Below, in pieces: positions 14,211 through 15,156 of a DNA stretch of 15,156 nucleotides (position 1 is the first letter of the stretch; each line of letters opens with the position of its first letter). The notes under the pieces were generated by a model that saw only the letters and a program-made list of their open reading frames with translations, did not search any database and was not told where the DNA came from. The translations under genes and the position numbers were made by a program. The stretch comes from JBEIFW01 sp044370695 (lineage in GTDB: Bacteria > Actinomycetota > Acidimicrobiia > Acidimicrobiales > Ilumatobacteraceae). Location: assembly GCA_044370695.1 (NCBI GenBank), contig JBILVB010000097.1, positions 1 through 15,156 on the forward strand, written 5' to 3'.

Positions 14211-14240
14211 AGATTAGGCCACTTCTTCTTCCTATGACAA
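14211..14240 (-). promoter_or_regulatory. Promoter-like pair reading towards the hairpins (minus strand)
   Basis: On the minus strand TTGTCA (14240-14235) and TAATCT (14216-14211) are 18 bases apart. They resemble a housekeeping -35 box (5 of 6 matches to TTGACA) and an actinobacterial TANNNT -10 box, in a locally AT-richer stretch. A start near 14204 would give an RNA of about 100 bases ending at the T-run at 14102, with G-rich hairpin loops, or could help express the DUF62 gene by read-through. Confidence 0.42.
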
Positions 14241-14272
14241 GGGTCACGTATGAGAATCTGTTCACGATCTCG

Positions 14273-15085
14273 TCAGCCGGGGGCGGGCCGTCCGAGTTCC
14301 CTGCTCCGGGCGGTCGCAGCGCTCACCGCCTCGGCGATCGCCGCCCGCACCGCCGCCCGTTCCAGGGCGTGCAGCCCGGCGGCGGTCGTGCCGCCGGGGG
14401 ACGTGACGTCGTGCCGGAGGCCCTCGGGCCCCGCGGGACCGGCGGCCAGCAGCGCGGCCGACCCGACGAAGAGCTGCGTGACCAGCGACCGGGCGACCGG
14501 TCTCGACAGCCCGTTGAGCACCCCGGCGTCGATCAGGGCCTCGGCGACGAGGAACAGGTAGGCCGGACCGGAGCCGCTCAGACCGGTCACCGCGTCGAGT
14601 TGGTACTCGGGCACCCGAACCACGGTCCCCACCGCCCGCAGGACCGATTCGGCCCAGTCGAGGTCGGCGGCGACGGCCGCAGAGCCGGCGGCGATCGCTG
14701 CCACCCCCTGGCCGACGAGGGCCGGGGTGTTGGGCATCGCCCGTACGACCGCGACCCCGGCGCCGACCGCCGCTTCCAGCCGGGCGAGCGTCACGCCGGC
14801 CGCCACCGACAGCACGCGCCGGGCGCCGGCGCGTCCGAGCGCCTCCGCCGCGGCGGGCACGTCCCCAGGCTTGACGGCGACGATCCCGGCCTCGGGTGCC
14901 ACCGACGCGAGGGACGCCACGACGGTCACCCCGGGACGCCCCCCGGCGAGCCACTCCCGGCGCGCTGCGTCGATCTCCACGACGGCGAGCCGCTCGGGAG
15001 GACACCACCGCTGCGCGAGCAGGCCGTCGACCAGCGCTGCGCCCATGTTCCCGCCACCGACCACGACCAGGTCAACCTCGTGCAC
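14273..15085 (-). CDS. proC: Pyrroline-5-carboxylate reductase
   Basis: A 270-residue cytoplasmic enzyme that reduces 1-pyrroline-5-carboxylate to L-proline with NAD(P)H, the last step of proline synthesis. The N-terminal Rossmann site is VVVGGGNMGAAL (7-18), followed by IVAVKPGDV (68-76), VVRAMPNTPALVGQG (113-127), GLSGSGPAYLFLVAEALIDAGV (168-189) at the helical dimer domain, and the family signature DVTSPGGTTAAGLHALE (226-242). The length is normal for ProC. The start is GTG at 15085, with only a weak GGGG-like site upstream; MHEVDLVVVGGG fits the family N terminus well. The gene starts 71 bp from the right edge, so its promoter region is disturbed or lost in the homopolymer end. It is followed by a 198-bp gap holding the hairpins and terminator, so it is probably transcribed separately from the genes below. 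Confidence 0.96.
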   Translation of the reverse strand: MHEVDLVVVGGGNMGAALVDGLLAQRWCPPERLAVVEIDAARREWLAGGRPGVTVVASLASVAPEAGIVAVKPGDVPAAAEALGRAGARRVLSVAAGVTLARLEAAVGAGVAVVRAMPNTPALVGQGVAAIAAGSAAVAADLDWAESVLRAVGTVVRVPEYQLDAVTGLSGSGPAYLFLVAEALIDAGVLNGLSRPVARSLVTQLFVGSAALLAAGPAGPEGLRHDVTSPGGTTAAGLHALERAAVRAAIAEAVSAATARSRELGRPAPG

Positions 15086-15100
15086 GACCCCGACCGTAGG

Positions 15101-15156
15101 GCGTGGGGGCGGGGGGGGGCGGCGGGCCCCCCCCCCCCCCCCCCGGGGGGGGGGGG
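15101..15156. repeat. C/G homopolymer runs at the right edge, probable assembly artefact
   Basis: The last 56 bases are almost only G and C: G5 (15105-15109), G9 (15111-15119), then C18 (15127-15144) immediately followed by G12 (15145-15156). The C-then-G run can fold on itself. Such ends are common where a draft contig breaks at low-complexity or poly-G read tails. I would not read biology into it. Confidence 0.7.

Overview
The window is GC-rich throughout, with tightly packed genes, frequent GTG starts and 4-bp start/stop overlaps. An F420-type luciferase-like oxidoreductase, a crotonyl-CoA carboxylase/reductase, an AddAB-like helicase-nuclease pair and an RNA element resembling the actinobacterial 6C RNA all point to a high-GC actinobacterium, perhaps of the Acidimicrobiia. 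That placement is an inference from gene content and composition. The right edge decays into C and G homopolymers, as at the end of a draft or metagenomic contig.

Left end (1-1143): a divergent pair. A 5' fragment of an F420-dependent luciferase-like oxidoreductase runs off the left edge on the minus strand. A nitroreductase-family flavoprotein is read on the plus strand from a shared gap of 70 bp. The nitroreductase then converges on the long minus-strand cluster.

Centre (1177-14074): seven genes read right to left. In order of transcription they are a SAM hydroxide adenosyltransferase (DUF62) family protein, a small one-helix membrane protein, an acyl-CoA ligase, crotonyl-CoA carboxylase/reductase (ccrA), an AddB-like PD-(D/E)XK nuclease, an AddA-like UvrD helicase-nuclease and a two-domain CaiB/BaiF CoA-transferase. 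The last three genes are joined by two GTGA overlaps (stop and start sharing 4 bp), so they are probably translationally coupled. The two nuclease genes should form one DNA-end-resection machine for recombinational repair. The ligase, ccrA and CoA-transferase are all acyl-CoA enzymes: one activates acids, one reductively carboxylates an enoyl-CoA, and one swaps CoA between acids.

Right end (14075-15156): proC (pyrroline-5-carboxylate reductase, last step of proline synthesis) is read on the minus strand. Between proC and the SAM-dependent gene lies a 198-bp gap holding two hairpins whose loops both carry the same nine bases, ACCCCCCGA, on the plus strand. This is the hallmark of the 6C RNA family. 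The same DNA on the minus strand has a promoter-like pair of boxes and a hairpin followed by five T, so the transcribed strand is unresolved.

The points most worth a second look are the 6C-like element and its strand conflict, the loss of the expected active-site histidine in the DUF62 protein, the loss of one iron-sulfur cysteine in the AddB-like protein, the uneven active sites of the fused CoA-transferase, and the coupling of that transferase to the DNA-repair pair. No mobile element, CRISPR array, tRNA or rRNA was seen, and no gene-free stretch exceeds 300 bases.
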